Assembly (NCBI RefSeq): GCF_022829725.1
Contig: NZ_JAKSYG010000062.1
Coordinates: forward strand, 1 to 64,000
DNA: 64,000 nt
Reading direction: 5' to 3'
From: Methylobacterium sp. E-005
Lineage (GTDB): Bacteria; Pseudomonadota; Alphaproteobacteria; Rhizobiales; Beijerinckiaceae
Part shown: one piece after another, positions 8,740 to 18,896 of the stretch
How positions within the stretch are numbered: position 1 is the first letter of the stretch
Layout of the letters: every line of letters starts with the position of its first letter
Program-made: the position numbers and the translations under genes
Notes under the pieces: model-generated
Databases searched by the model: none
The model's input: only the letters and a program-made list of their open reading frames with translations
What the model was told of the DNA's origin: nothing

Positions 8740-10671
8740 TCAGTTCGCCCTGGCGTCGACGTCCAGCCGGTCGAGCACGAGGGCGGGGGAACGCGCGGCG
8801 CCCAGATCGATGAAGCCGATTCCGGCGGGCTCCTTGGCCATGGCGTGCAGCACCAGCTTACCAGGCTTCATCACGAACTGGCCCATCGCCGCCCCGATCG
8901 CCTTGGCGGCAGGACCATTGCCGAGGATGATCGGGATGCCGAGCAGGCTCGCGGTGACATATTCCTTGCGCAGCTCATCGGGCCTGAGGCTGAGATCCTT
9001 TGCCTGCGCGGCCAGGAAGCGCTCGAACAGGCCGGCATTCTCCACCGTGAGGTCGAGGCTCTTGGCACTGCCGGAGAACATCAGCAGGGTCGCCGCCGGG
9101 AGGGTACCGGAGAGAAGTTCCGGTCCAATCCCGCCCAGCGTTCCGGACAGGCGGACAGTGCCGATCTCGCGGCCCGAAATCGTGATGTCGCGGACCAGCA
9201 GATCGCGCGCCTTCCCGTCGACGGCCAGGTCGGCCACCACGTCGAAGTCGACGTTGCGGTAGCCATAGGCCGGGAGCATCCCGACGATCGGCTGGCCGGC
9301 CAGCAGATCCGCAGGCAGGCTCAGGCCCGACAGGGTCAGGCGGCTGTTGCTCGGTACGCCGTCGGTGGGCGGACCGAAGGCGAGGCTGGCCTCCCGGAGC
9401 ACTATCCGGGATCCTGGCTGCGGCGTGACGGTGACCGCCAGGGGATCTCCGGTCCGCGGTTCGACACCCTTCGGGTCCGCGGGCTTGCCGGCATTGAGGC
9501 GAGCCGTCTCGGAGCCGGTCCCACGGGCCGGGATCCGTCCGTCCCGATGGGGCGTCCGCTCCGGGGTGGCCTCCGGCGGAAGTTCAATGGCGAGGTCGTT
9601 GAGGGTCAGATTGCCGATCTGCGGCGTGAGGCGACGCATCTCGGCATCGGAGAAGCCGGTCCCGGCCGCCGGCTCGGCGGCGATACCCTGCAGTGCCGCC
9701 ACCGTGGGGGCGAGGGACGCCCCGGTCAGTGTCAGGCGGCCGAGCTGCGTGCGCAGGCCGCCCCGCGACAGCGCGAGATCCTCAAGCCGCGTACCGGCCT
9801 CCGGCCCGGCGGACGCATAGGCGATCCGGCGGATCTCGAACAGCAATGGCCCCTTCGGATCGGCATCGCTGACGCTGAGACCCTGCAACTCCAGGCTTCC
9901 CAAGGTGGTCGCGGCGATCAGGTCGGCCGCCGCAGCCGCGAAGGCGCGGCGATCGGCGCCGTCCTGAAAGCCCCCGGCCACGATGGCGAAGGCGCCATTC
10001 CAGCCATCGGGGATCTGCCGACCGCCGAGGTCGCGCCCGCTCAGGCTCGCAATCTTCACGGTTGTGCCGCGGGCATCAGCGTAGACGACGTCCGCAACCT
10101 GGATCGTCCCGTAGACGCGCTGGACCGGCCCTTTGCCGTCCCCGGGAGTGGTGTAGAGGCGGCTCAGCGCCGCGAGATCGAGATCCGTCGCCCGCACCTG
10201 ACCGTAGGTCCCTGAGCCACCATTCGGCCCCGCCACCACGTTCACGGTCGCACCGGCGGCCGTGAGCTCGCCGACGCGGCCGGCTCGTACGTCCCGGGCC
10301 ACGACATCGCGATAGGTTACGGTCTGGCGGTTCTCCCCGGGCCCGGCATTCTCCGATGTCAGGACCGGGACCGTCAGGCTGGCGGCATCGAGCCGTGCGA
10401 GCCGCTCGTTCCACGGAACCGCCGAGTCCGGGCGCAGGATCGCGGCAAGGTCCTCCTTCGAGAGGCGTGTGCCGCTCGCCGTCAGCTTCGGCGCCTTGAG
10501 GAGCGTGCCGCCAAGCGGCAGAACCACGTCGGTGACCGTCACGTCCTGGACCGCAGCGGCGCCCTCCTGCGCAACGAGCGGCGCGGGGAGCGCGACGAGG
10601 CCGAGCAGCACCGCCGTTCCGGCCGCCGCCAGGGTCGACCGGAGGCGGAATCGGGCCTTCGGAGAGATCAT
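8740..10671 (-). CDS. Large exported protein of unknown function
   Basis: This is a 643-residue protein with a clear signal peptide (RSTLAAAGTAVLLGLVALPAPLVAQ). The rest is soluble, rich in Gly, Ala, Leu, Asp and Thr, with recurring beta-strand-like phrases such as GSLELQGLSVSD, GRLTLTGASLAP and IGNLTLNDLAIELP. This suggests a repetitive beta fold, possibly an AsmA- or helix-like repeat architecture. A central Pro/Arg-rich linker (ATPERTPHRDGRIPARGTG) divides two halves. I do not recognise a named family and propose no function. It is transcribed alone and converges with the ABC operon. Confidence 0.75.
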   Translation of the reverse strand: MISPKARFRLRSTLAAAGTAVLLGLVALPAPLVAQEGAAAVQDVTVTDVVLPLGGTLLKAPKLTASGTRLSKEDLAAILRPDSAVPWNERLARLDAASLTVPVLTSENAGPGENRQTVTYRDVVARDVRAGRVGELTAAGATVNVVAGPNGGSGTYGQVRATDLDLAALSRLYTTPGDGKGPVQRVYGTIQVADVVYADARGTTVKIASLSGRDLGGRQIPDGWNGAFAIVAGGFQDGADRRAFAAAAADLIAATTLGSLELQGLSVSDADPKGPLLFEIRRIAYASAGPEAGTRLEDLALSRGGLRTQLGRLTLTGASLAPTVAALQGIAAEPAAGTGFSDAEMRRLTPQIGNLTLNDLAIELPPEATPERTPHRDGRIPARGTGSETARLNAGKPADPKGVEPRTGDPLAVTVTPQPGSRIVLREASLAFGPPTDGVPSNSRLTLSGLSLPADLLAGQPIVGMLPAYGYRNVDFDVVADLAVDGKARDLLVRDITISGREIGTVRLSGTLGGIGPELLSGTLPAATLLMFSGSAKSLDLTVENAGLFERFLAAQAKDLSLRPDELRKEYVTASLLGIPIILGNGPAAKAIGAAMGQFVMKPGKLVLHAMAKEPAGIGFIDLGAARSPALVLDRLDVDARAN

Positions 10672-10823
10672 GACAGGGTCCGGATCAGAGAGCGTGTGCG
10701 TGTCCGTTACGCGTGCCGCGTTTTGCCGGGCGAGGCAATCGCGCCCGCCGGCTTACCCTGTCGAGCCCGCACGGGTGTCGTAAGCCGGCAACGACCGGAG
10801 CGTCAGGCCCCGCACCAGACTTC

Positions 10824-11150
10824 CTAAAGCGAGAAGGAGGTCCCGCAGCCGCAGGATGCGGTGGCGAGCGGGTTCTCGATCTTGAAAGACTGGCCGATCA
10901 GATCGTTCACGAAATCGATGGTCGAGCCGCTCATGTATTCCAGCGAGACCGGGTCAACGACCACGGTGGCGCCGTCGCGCTCGATCGCGACGTCCTGCGC
11001 CTCACGGCTCCGGACAATATCGAATGCGTAGGAGAAGCCCGAGCAGCCGCCGCCGTTGACGCTGATCCGCAGCGATGAGCCTGCGGGCTCGGCAACCATA
11101 ATCTCGTTGATGCGCTTGGCGGCGCGATCGGTCAGGGTGATGTCAGCCAT
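10824..11150 (-). CDS. erpA: A-type iron-sulfur cluster carrier (ErpA/IscA family)
   Basis: This 108-residue protein of the HesB/IscA/ErpA family delivers Fe-S clusters to apo-enzymes. The three conserved cysteines are present: Cys36 in GGGCSGFSY and Cys100/Cys102 in the C-terminal SCGCGTSF. The start at 11150 (MADITLTDRAAKRI) matches the family; the longer upstream frame has no family-like sequence. It is divergent from the dGTPase gene with 133 bases between them. ErpA is favoured over IscA because no isc/suf genes are nearby, but the assignment within the A-type group is not certain. Confidence 0.9.
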   Translation of the reverse strand: MADITLTDRAAKRINEIMVAEPAGSSLRISVNGGGCSGFSYAFDIVRSREAQDVAIERDGATVVVDPVSLEYMSGSTIDFVNDLIGQSFKIENPLATASCGCGTSFSL

Positions 11151-11283
11151 TGGTCTCAAGGCCACGCATTCGTTCGGTGGACGCCGCCGCCGGACCGTTG
11201 TCCCGGACGTCATGACCGACAAGATATGGATCATGAGCCCGCGCCGCAACGCGTGGGATGAGAGGTAGTCATGACCGGTTTGC

Positions 11284-12552
11284 GTGAGACAGCGGACAGC
11301 TCCCGTGCGGCCTAACGGCGAGCGTTGGCGTGCGCCCTACGCCACGGACCCGGCCCGGACCCGGGGCCGCCTCATCCCCGAGGCCGGCTCGCCGACGCGC
11401 AGCGACTTTCAGCGCGACCGGGACCGGATCGTGCATTCGACCGCGTTCCGCCGCCTGAAGCACAAGACGCAGGTCTTCGTGCATCACGAGGGCGACCATT
11501 ACCGGACCCGGCTGACCCATACTTTGGAGGTCAGCCAGATCGGCCGGGCGCTGGCACGGGCGCTGGGTCTCGACGAGGATCTGGCTGAGGCCTTGGCGTT
11601 GAGCCACGACCTCGGCCACACGTGCTTCGGCCATACCGGCGAGGACGCGCTGGATGCCTGCATGGCCGACCATGGCGGTTTCGACCATAACGCGCAGGCC
11701 CTGCGGATCGTCACACGCCTCGAACGTCGATACGCCGGATTCGACGGGCTCAACCTCGCCTGGGAGACGCTGGAGGGTCTGGTCAAGCACAACGGCCCGC
11801 TGCTCGATGCTGAAGGCCAGCCGATGCCGCGATACGCCGAGCGCGGCATCCCAGCCGCGATCCTGGAATACGACGCTCTGAACCCCCTCGATTTGTGGAG
11901 CCAGGCCGGTCCGGAGGCACAGGCCGCCTCGCTCGCCGACGATATCGCCTACGCGGCCCACGACCTCGATGACGGCCTGCGCGCCGGCCTGTTCGAGATA
12001 CCGGATTTGCGCGCCGTCCCGTCCCTGGCCGGGCTGCTCGATGAGATCGACGGACTTCACCCCGGCCTGGAACCCTCGCGCAAGATCCACGAACTGGCGC
12101 GCCGGGTCATCACACGCTTCGTGGAGGACGTGATCCGCGAAAGCGATCACCGGATCGCTGCGCTCAAGCCGCGCAGCGTCGAGGACATCCGCGGGGCGCG
12201 CGAGCCGGTCATCGCGTTCTCGGCCGCCATCGCGGCGGCCGACGCCGACGTCATGCGCTTCCTGTGGGGGCGGATGTACCGGCACCCGGGCGTGGTGGCG
12301 GTGCGCAAGAAGGCCGATGCCATCGTCCGCGACCTGTTCGCCGCGTTCACGGCGGATCCATCTCGCATGCCCGAAGAATGGCATATCGGATTGGACGGCG
12401 CACCGACTGCGCGGATCGCGCGCCGTGTTGCCGACTATATTGCCGGCATGACTGATACCTATGCGGTGCTGGCCCACCGCAAGCTCTACGACGCGACCCC
12501 GGATCTGCACTGGGAGTTGCCGAGCCGGGGATTGCCGCTGGCCGAGCCTTGA
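11284..12552 (+). CDS. dgt: Deoxyguanosinetriphosphate triphosphohydrolase-like protein
   Basis: This HD-superfamily dNTP triphosphohydrolase hydrolyses dGTP or other dNTPs to nucleoside and triphosphate. It has the N-terminal [18 protein letters not shown] block, the HT (His79) and His108-Asp109 metal ligands in [14 protein letters not shown], and the C-terminal domain typical of the shorter alphaproteobacterial type. Its 422 residues fit that group. The start is GTG 11284; the ATG at 11271 is in another frame and soon stops. ErpA lies divergently upstream, a pairing common in this order. Confidence 0.9.
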   Translation: MRQRTAPVRPNGERWRAPYATDPARTRGRLIPEAGSPTRSDFQRDRDRIVHSTAFRRLKHKTQVFVHHEGDHYRTRLTHTLEVSQIGRALARALGLDEDLAEALALSHDLGHTCFGHTGEDALDACMADHGGFDHNAQALRIVTRLERRYAGFDGLNLAWETLEGLVKHNGPLLDAEGQPMPRYAERGIPAAILEYDALNPLDLWSQAGPEAQAASLADDIAYAAHDLDDGLRAGLFEIPDLRAVPSLAGLLDEIDGLHPGLEPSRKIHELARRVITRFVEDVIRESDHRIAALKPRSVEDIRGAREPVIAFSAAIAAADADVMRFLWGRMYRHPGVVAVRKKADAIVRDLFAAFTADPSRMPEEWHIGLDGAPTARIARRVADYIAGMTDTYAVLAHRKLYDATPDLHWELPSRGLPLAEP

Positions 12553-12655
12553 AACCCGTCGACTGACTGCTGGCACGGCGCTGCGGCCGGGGAATCATCC
12601 GTGACCCGGCCGCCCCCTTTACCTTGAACCACCGAAGAGTTTTCGGGCGCCCTGG

Positions 12656-13081
12656 TCAGCAGCCGCAGCCGTAACCGTAGGCGCCGCCGGTGACGGGATA
12701 GCCGTAACCGTATCCATATCCGCCATAGGCCGCCGGATAGCCGTAGCCGTAAGCGCCATACCCGTAGCCACCATAACCACCGTAGCCGTACCCCCCGTAG
12801 AGGCTACCGGCGGCGAGACCCAATCCGAGGCCGAGGCCGGCACCGGCAAGTCCGTAGCCCAGGCCGCGTCCATAGCCGTAGCCCCGCCCGTATCCCCGGC
12901 CATAACCGTATCCATACCGGTGGCCGTAGTATCCGCCCCGATAGCCGTAGCCGCCGGCGCGGAAGCCGTAGCCGTAATGTCCGCCCTGGAACCCGCCACC
13001 CCGGTATCCGCCCGCTTCCGCGGCCGGTGCGGCCAGGAGGAGGGCGCACAGCGCCGAGCCGGCCATCATCAAGGTCTTCAT
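12656..13081 (-). CDS. Gly/Tyr-rich secreted protein
   Basis: This 141-residue protein has a clean signal peptide (MKTLMMAGSALCALLLAAPAAEA). The mature part is almost entirely Gly, Tyr and Arg in GYG/GGY repeats, broken by a Gly/Leu/Ala-rich hydrophobic stretch (LGYGLAGAGLGLGLGLAAGS) that could insert in or lie on a membrane. It ends in GCGC. Low-complexity proteins of this kind are common small exported proteins in this order, often of unknown role. A GGGGAG Shine-Dalgarno precedes the start. Function is unknown. Confidence 0.75.
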   Translation of the reverse strand: MKTLMMAGSALCALLLAAPAAEAGGYRGGGFQGGHYGYGFRAGGYGYRGGYYGHRYGYGYGRGYGRGYGYGRGLGYGLAGAGLGLGLGLAAGSLYGGYGYGGYGGYGYGAYGYGYPAAYGGYGYGYGYPVTGGAYGYGCGC

Positions 13082-13339
13082 GAAGGTCTCCCCGTTCGAA
13101 GATTCGCGATCGCCGCCGACGAGACCGCCTTGCCCAAGACGAAACAAGATTTTTTCGAATGGATCGGTAATCTCCGCACGGGATCGTCCGATCGGACCAC
13201 CCGTGGGCCAGCCGCCGCGGATCCGGGTCCCGCGCATACCCGGCGCCGTGACACCCTCCCGCCCCCTTGCTAGACGGCCGGGGCGGGCCCGGCTCGATTG
13301 GGCCGGGCAACAGGTTCCCCGCGAGCGAGACTGAGACCG

Positions 13340-15091
13340 ATGAATATATTCGCCCTGTTCGAGGCGCGCGTACGCGAGGCCGTGGAGGCACTCATCCGCG
13401 CCGGTCAACTACCGGACGGGCTGGATCTCGGCCGCGTGGTCGTCGAGCCGCCCCGCGACCCATCCCATGGCGATCTCGCCACCAACGCCGCCCTGGTGCT
13501 CGCCAAGGAGGCACGGACCAACCCGAAGGCCCTGGGCGAGGCGCTGGCCGGGGAACTGCGGGCCGATCCGCGAATCGTCGAAGCCAGCGTCGCCGGGCCC
13601 GGCTTCATCAACCTGCGGCTCGATCCCGCGATCTTCCATGCCGTGCTGCGCAGCGCCCTCTCGGCGCCGGAGGCGTTCGGCCGGGCGCAGATGCCGGGTG
13701 GCCCGATCAACGTCGAGTACGTCTCGGCCAATCCCACCGGGCCGATGCATGTCGGGCACGGCCGGGGTGCGGTGTTCGGCGATGCGCTCTGCAACCTGCT
13801 GGTCGCCGCTGGTCGAACAGTGACCCGGGAATACTACATCAACGATGCCGGCGCGCAGGTCGACGTCCTGGCCCGCTCCGCCTTCCAGCGCTACCGCGAG
13901 GCGCTGAACGAGCCCTACGTGATCGGGGAGGGCCTGTATCCGGGTGACTATCTGAAGCCCGTCGGCGCCAAGCTCGCCGAGACCCATGGGCGCGCCCTCC
14001 TCGATCAGTCCGAGGCGGAATGGCTGCCTGTGGTGCGCGAGACCGCGCTTGCCATGATGATGGACATGATCCGGGCCGATCTGGAGGCGATCGGCATCCG
14101 GCACGATGTGTTCTTCTCCGAGAAGACGCTTCAGGAGAGCGGCGCCGTGAAGGCGCTCCTGCAGGAGCTGCGGGAGCGTGGACTGGTCTACGAGGGCCGG
14201 CTGCCGCCGCCGAAGGGCCAGCTCCCCGAGGATTGGGAGGACCGCGAGCAGACGTTGTTCCGGACCAAGGAGTTCGGCGACGACAGCGACCGCCCGCTGC
14301 TGAAGTCCGACGGGTCCTACACCTACTTCGCCTCCGATATCGCCTATCACCGGGCGAAATACCTCGCGGGTACCACCGAGCTGATCGACGTGCTCGGCGC
14401 CGACCATGGCGGCTACGTGAAGCGCATGCAGGCCGCCGTGAAGGCCGTCAGCGACGGCCAAGCGACGCTCGACGTCAAGCTCTGCCAGCTGGTGCGGCTG
14501 TTGCGCGCAGGCGAGCCGGTGAAGATGTCGAAGCGCGCCGGCGAATTCGTCACCCTGCGCGACGTCATCGACGAGGTTGGCCGCGACGCAATCCGCTTCA
14601 TGATGCTCTATCGCAAGAACGACGCGACGCTGGATTTCGATCTGGCCAAAGTGGTCGAGCAGTCGAAGGACAACCCGGTCTTCTACGTCCAATATGCCCA
14701 CGCTCGCGTGCGCTCGGTCCAGCGGCAGGCGCGCGACGCCTTCCCGGACGCCGACCTGTCCCCGGCCGCACTGCTGGCGGAGGCGGATTTCGGCCTGCTC
14801 ACCGATACCGGGGAAGCCGAGATGATGCGGCTCATCGCCCAATATCCGCGGGTGCTCGAATCGGCAGCCAACGCCCACGAACCCCACCGGATCGCGTTCC
14901 ACCTCTACGAAATCGCTTCGTCCCTTCATAGTTTCTGGAACAAGGGCAAAGACTTGCCGCAATTACGGTTTGTTAATGCAACCGATCGAAAGTCGACCTG
15001 GGCCCGGCTGGCGCTCGCCGAAGCACTTCGGAGCACGCTTGCCGCGGGCCTCACGGTGCTCGGTGTGACCGCGCCGGACGAGATGCGATAG
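13340..15091 (+). CDS. argS: Arginine-tRNA ligase
   Basis: This class I aminoacyl-tRNA synthetase charges tRNA-Arg. It is 583 residues long, with an N-terminal Add-1 domain, the HIGH-like motif MHVGH (residues 136-140) in [13 protein letters not shown], and the KMSKS motif as [10 protein letters not shown] (residues 395 on). A C-terminal DALR anticodon-binding domain contains [16 protein letters not shown] 13340 is chosen because the family-like sequence begins there ([15 protein letters not shown]); the frame is open 14 codons further upstream. It leads the argS-SPOR-nagZ-tat housekeeping run typical of alphaproteobacteria. Confidence 0.97.
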   Translation: MNIFALFEARVREAVEALIRAGQLPDGLDLGRVVVEPPRDPSHGDLATNAALVLAKEARTNPKALGEALAGELRADPRIVEASVAGPGFINLRLDPAIFHAVLRSALSAPEAFGRAQMPGGPINVEYVSANPTGPMHVGHGRGAVFGDALCNLLVAAGRTVTREYYINDAGAQVDVLARSAFQRYREALNEPYVIGEGLYPGDYLKPVGAKLAETHGRALLDQSEAEWLPVVRETALAMMMDMIRADLEAIGIRHDVFFSEKTLQESGAVKALLQELRERGLVYEGRLPPPKGQLPEDWEDREQTLFRTKEFGDDSDRPLLKSDGSYTYFASDIAYHRAKYLAGTTELIDVLGADHGGYVKRMQAAVKAVSDGQATLDVKLCQLVRLLRAGEPVKMSKRAGEFVTLRDVIDEVGRDAIRFMMLYRKNDATLDFDLAKVVEQSKDNPVFYVQYAHARVRSVQRQARDAFPDADLSPAALLAEADFGLLTDTGEAEMMRLIAQYPRVLESAANAHEPHRIAFHLYEIASSLHSFWNKGKDLPQLRFVNATDRKSTWARLALAEALRSTLAAGLTVLGVTAPDEMR

Positions 15092-15139
15092 GCCCAGCTC
15101 CGATGGGCCTCTGACCGGCGCTGATGTAAGGATGCTGCC

Positions 15140-16504
15140 ATGACGAACGCTTCGCGCGCTCAGGTCGATCTGGACGCCTTCGCGCGCGATCTGCGTCATG
15201 ATGGCCAAACGGGTCAGGGTTCCGCAAAGACCGACCCGCTGGCCGAGCTGGCGCGGATCGTCGGGCAGGACGACCCGTTCCGGGCCCTGCTGGCAGCCCG
15301 CGACCAGATGCGGGCCGTTGCACCCGCGGAGCCGCAGGTCGGCTGGAACGGGCGGGTGGAGCCGAGTTTCGCCCCCGAGCCGGTCAAGGCTTCGCCAGCC
15401 GATGCTTTCGATCAGTATCTGGCCTCGGTCGAGCGCGATACGCACGAGGAGGCGCCCTACGCCCATCAAGGCGACGTGGCCGTGGAAGCCGGCGAGGGCA
15501 GCTACGCGGACGACCGGCCGCTGCGGCGGACCAACCCACGGCGGCGGTTGGTCTCCGTCGGGGCGGGCATCGCCGTCGTGGCGGTCGCTGTAACCGGGGC
15601 ACTGACCTACAAGGGCATGAACAGCGGCGGGCACGGCGGCATACCCGTGGTCCAGGCCGATTCGACCCCCCTCAAGGTGGCCCCCAAGGTGGCTGACGGC
15701 GTCGAGATCCCCGATCAGAACCGGCAGATCTACGATCCGAAGGGGAAGAAGGAGGGGCAGATCAAGATCGTGAACCGCGAGGAGCAGCCCCTCGACGTGG
15801 CCGAGGCCGCGCGCGCCGTTCAGGGTCCCACGGTCGCCGCATCGAACCAGGGTGGCACGACGCCCGGGAACGGCCCGTTCGAGGCCTTCGGTGAGCCCCG
15901 GCGAGTCCGCACGGTCGCGGTGAAGCCCGAGGCGCCGCCCGCGCCGCCGGCCCGTGAAGCGCAGGCCGATGCCGCCCCGTCCCCGATTCCCACCATGATG
16001 TTGCCCGGCGACGATCCGGCCCCGCCGCCTGCGCCGAAGGCCAAGCCGGGCCGGCAGGCCGCGGCGAGCATACCCCAGGCGACCCCGGCCCCCGTCGAGG
16101 CACCGCCGACCCCCGCGCCCGTGGAAGCGCCGCCGCCCAAGCCGGTTGCGGTGAAGCCGCCGCCGAAGGCTGCGCAGCGCGTCGCCACGGCGGGCCCGGC
16201 CTCGATCCCGGACACGACGGCCAGCACGACCACCGATGACGCGGCGCTGAGAAGCGGTCCGGTCGGCGGTTTCGCGGTGCAACTCGGCGTCCGCGGCTCA
16301 GCGGCCGAGGCCCGGGCCGCGCTGCATCAGATGCAGGGTAAGTACAGCCAGCTGGCCGGCAAGCCGGAGCTCATCCGTCAGGCGGAGGTCAACGGCAAGA
16401 CCATCTTCCGCGTACGCGTCGGGCCGCTGGAGAAGGCCGAGGCGTCCAGCCTGTGCAGCGTCCTTCAGAGCGCGGGCGGCCAGTGCTTCGTCGCCAAGAA
16501 CTGA
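15140..16504 (+). CDS. SPOR-domain membrane protein
   Basis: This 454-residue bitopic protein is probably part of the cell-division or envelope machinery. It has a cytoplasmic N-terminal part of about 135 residues, one membrane helix (VSVGAGIAVVAVAVTGALTY), and a long Pro/Ala/Lys-rich periplasmic linker (PAPVEAPPTPAPVEAPPPKP). The C-terminal SPOR domain (GGFAVQLGVRGS to QCFVAKN) in this family binds denuded peptidoglycan glycan. Its position 48 bases after argS and before nagZ, a peptidoglycan-recycling glycosidase, is the usual alphaproteobacterial arrangement. Confidence 0.9.
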   Translation: MTNASRAQVDLDAFARDLRHDGQTGQGSAKTDPLAELARIVGQDDPFRALLAARDQMRAVAPAEPQVGWNGRVEPSFAPEPVKASPADAFDQYLASVERDTHEEAPYAHQGDVAVEAGEGSYADDRPLRRTNPRRRLVSVGAGIAVVAVAVTGALTYKGMNSGGHGGIPVVQADSTPLKVAPKVADGVEIPDQNRQIYDPKGKKEGQIKIVNREEQPLDVAEAARAVQGPTVAASNQGGTTPGNGPFEAFGEPRRVRTVAVKPEAPPAPPAREAQADAAPSPIPTMMLPGDDPAPPPAPKAKPGRQAAASIPQATPAPVEAPPTPAPVEAPPPKPVAVKPPPKAAQRVATAGPASIPDTTASTTTDDAALRSGPVGGFAVQLGVRGSAAEARAALHQMQGKYSQLAGKPELIRQAEVNGKTIFRVRVGPLEKAEASSLCSVLQSAGGQCFVAKN

Positions 16505-16512
16505 CGGCCTGA

Positions 16513-16548
16513 GCAGCCCGTCGTCACGGATCCTCGCGAGCGGGCTGC
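16513..16548 (+). terminator. Hairpin after the SPOR-protein gene
   Basis: A perfect 8-bp inverted repeat (gcagcccg at 16513-16520, cgggctgc at 16541-16548) with a 20-base loop lies 8 bases after the SPOR-protein stop. There is no T run, so this is at best a weak intrinsic terminator. The rest of the gap up to nagZ (16549-16828) shows nothing recognisable. Confidence 0.4.
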
Positions 16549-16828
16549 CGCGGGTGTTCCCGGAGGGCCCTCGGGCCCGATAAGCGGGATCGTTCGCTCC
16601 GTTTCGTCGCGCCCGACACGATCGTCCCCGCGAACCGGGATACGGCGGGGAGACTTGCCTCCATCCGAGTCCCGGGGGCAACACGTCCGGCTCGCGAGCT
16701 TGTTCGCCACATTGCGCCGTCGATTCGTCTTGCCGGCTCCCCGTTCCCGCCCGACTCTGTAAGCATCGATTCGGACCGGCCGAGAGCGCCTTCGCGCCGC
16801 GCACCCCCTGAATTTTCGAGACGTCCCG

Positions 16829-17833
16829 ATGACCTCCCGTGCCCTGATTCTCGGCTGCGCCGGCAAGTCGCTCTCCCCCGAGGAGGCCGCCTTCTTCCGC
16901 GAAGTTCGCCCCTGGGGCTTCATCCTGTTCAAGCGCAACATCGGCACGCCCGAAGAGGTGCGCGGCCTGACCGATGCCCTGCGCGCCTGCATCGGCCGTA
17001 ACACGGCGCCGATCCTGATCGATCAGGAGGGCGGCCGGGTCCAGCGCATGGGTCCCCCGCATTGGCCGGCTTATCCGGCGGGCGGCCGCTATGGACGGCT
17101 GAACGGCAGCGCCCGGACGATCGCCCGGCTCGGGGCGCGCCTGATGGCGCACGATCTCGCAGACGTCGGCATCAACGTCGATTGCGCCCCCGTCCTCGAC
17201 GTTCCGGCACCGGGCGCCCACGACATCATCGGCGACCGGGCCTACGGGACGGATCCTGCCTCCGTCGCCGCGATCGGCCGGGCGGTTGCCGAAGGTCTGA
17301 TGGCCGGCGGGGTCCTGCCGGTGATGAAGCACATCCCGGGGCACGGCCGCGCCGCCTGCGACAGCCACCACGGGCTACCGATCGTCGAGTCCAGCCGCGA
17401 GTCCCTGATAGCGCAGGATTTTCGCCCGTTTGAGGCGCTCGCGGACCTGCCGATGGCGATGTCGGCCCACGTGGTGTTCACCGCGATCGACCCCGAGCAC
17501 CCGGCTACGCAATCCGCAACGGTCATCCGGGAGGTGATCCGGGGCACGATCGGCTTCGACGGCCTGCTGATGACCGACGACCTGTCGATGCACGCCCTGA
17601 CCGGGACATTCCGTGAGCGGACCGAGCGCGCCTTCGCGGCCGGCATCGATATCGGCCTCCACTGCAATGGCGCGATGGAGGAGATGCGCGCGGTCGCCGA
17701 GGCGGCGCCTTTGCTCGCTGGACGGGCGGCGGAACGGGCCGCCACCGCGCTGGCGCGGCTCGGTCCCGCCGGCGACGGCCTGGACCTCCCGGAAGCGCGG
17801 GCTCAGTTCGCCGCGGCCCTGGCGGCGGCCTGA
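16829..17833 (+). CDS. nagZ: Beta-N-acetylhexosaminidase
   Basis: This glycoside hydrolase family 3 enzyme removes N-acetylglucosamine from anhydro-muropeptides during peptidoglycan recycling in the cytoplasm. The 334 residues include the GH3 active-site loop KHIPGHGRAACDSHHGLP with its His/Asp pair, and the catalytic Asp region GLLMTDDLSMHAL. There is no signal peptide, as expected. It follows the SPOR-protein gene. anmK, the next step in anhydro-sugar recycling, is about 4 kb downstream. Confidence 0.95.
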   Translation: MTSRALILGCAGKSLSPEEAAFFREVRPWGFILFKRNIGTPEEVRGLTDALRACIGRNTAPILIDQEGGRVQRMGPPHWPAYPAGGRYGRLNGSARTIARLGARLMAHDLADVGINVDCAPVLDVPAPGAHDIIGDRAYGTDPASVAAIGRAVAEGLMAGGVLPVMKHIPGHGRAACDSHHGLPIVESSRESLIAQDFRPFEALADLPMAMSAHVVFTAIDPEHPATQSATVIREVIRGTIGFDGLLMTDDLSMHALTGTFRERTERAFAAGIDIGLHCNGAMEEMRAVAEAAPLLAGRAAERAATALARLGPAGDGLDLPEARAQFAAALAAA

Positions 17834-17979
17834 CCCGCTGTCGTCCACCGCGGCGTTCCACCGCCCTGGCACCGCCCATGCTTGTGTTCGGGCGGCGTGA
17901 TCCCTAGGTTCGCCCCGAAATCCTCAACCGGACGTGGCGTCCCGCTCCCGCTTTCCCGGGGCGTACGCAGGAGGTTGCC

Positions 17980-18252
17980 ATGGGCAGCATGAGTATCTGG
18001 CACTGGGTCATCGTCGCGGTCATCGTGATGCTGCTCTTCGGGCGCGGTAAGGTCTCCGACCTGATGGGCGACGTCGCCAAGGGCATCAAGGCGTTCAAGA
18101 AAGGCATGGCGGAGGACGAGACGCCCCCGACCAGCCCGACCGTCGTGCCGCCGAGCGAGCCCGTCCGCACGATCCCGCATACCGCCGAGACCAGCCCCGG
18201 CACCGCCATCCCGGCGAGCCATATCCCCGGCGGCGAACGCAAGCCGGTGTGA
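17980..18252 (+). CDS. tatA: Sec-independent protein translocase subunit TatA
   Basis: This small pore-forming subunit of the twin-arginine translocon has 90 residues: an N-terminal helix ([18 protein letters not shown]), the [24 protein letters not shown] amphipathic helix with its usual Gly hinge, and a polar tail. It is followed by tatB and tatC. A Shine-Dalgarno (caggagg) is well placed at about 17970. The preceding 146 bases hold no gene. Confidence 0.95.
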   Translation: MGSMSIWHWVIVAVIVMLLFGRGKVSDLMGDVAKGIKAFKKGMAEDETPPTSPTVVPPSEPVRTIPHTAETSPGTAIPASHIPGGERKPV

Positions 18253-18335
18253 GGGGACTCCCACGGGACGTGCGCTGGTGTAGAGCCTGACGGGAGCCGA
18301 ACTTCGGTTCCCCGGGCAGCAGGACCGTCGACGAC

Positions 18336-18896
18336 ATGCTGGACATGAGTTGGGGCGAGGTGATGCTGATCGGCGGCGTCGCCCTCATCGTCATCGGGCC
18401 GAAGGACTTGCCGAAGGCGCTTCGCACCGTCGGACAGATCACCTCGAAGCTGCGCCGCATGGCCGGCGAGTTCCAGATGCAGTTCAACGAGGCGATCCGA
18501 GAGGCGGAACTCGATGAGGTTCGCCGCGAGGTCGACGGCATCCGCAATACCGTGCGCGGCGTGGGATCGACCTTCAATCCCGTCCAGACGATCCGCGACG
18601 AACTGAAGGGTGCCGTGGAAGGCCGGGCCAAGGTCGGGCCCGAGAAACTCGGCCCCCCGCCGCCGGGTGAAGAGACGCGCTCCCTGGCCGAGGCCACGGC
18701 GCAGCTGAAGGCCGAGCAGGAGGCCGTCGCTCCTGCGGTCGAACCGGCCCCTGTCGAATCCGTAGCGCAGCCGGCGGCGGCTGAGGCGCCGCTTCCGGTG
18801 CCCGGCTCGGTCGACGACCCGTTCGGGCCGCCCGCCGAGCCGGCCGCCGTCGATGACGCCCACCGCGACACGAAGAACGGCGCCGCTGTCCGATGA
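18336..18896 (+). CDS. tatB: Sec-independent protein translocase subunit TatB
   Basis: TatB pairs with TatC to bind twin-arginine signal peptides. The 186-residue protein begins [26 protein letters not shown], which contains the family's Glu and the Gly-Pro hinge. A long amphipathic and coiled region ([18 protein letters not shown]) follows, then a Pro/Ala-rich tail. It overlaps the tatC start by four bases, so translation is coupled. Confidence 0.95.
   Translation: MLDMSWGEVMLIGGVALIVIGPKDLPKALRTVGQITSKLRRMAGEFQMQFNEAIREAELDEVRREVDGIRNTVRGVGSTFNPVQTIRDELKGAVEGRAKVGPEKLGPPPPGEETRSLAEATAQLKAEQEAVAPAVEPAPVESVAQPAAAEAPLPVPGSVDDPFGPPAEPAAVDDAHRDTKNGAAVR

Noticed and set aside
8845..10215. Long plus-strand open frame opposite the large exported protein
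   Set aside because: It is the antisense shadow of a GC-rich gene: Arg/Gln/Gly-rich, with no recognisable domains.
11269..12576. 435-residue minus-strand open frame across the dGTPase
   Set aside because: Antisense shadow; the plus strand has a full dGTPase with the HD motif.
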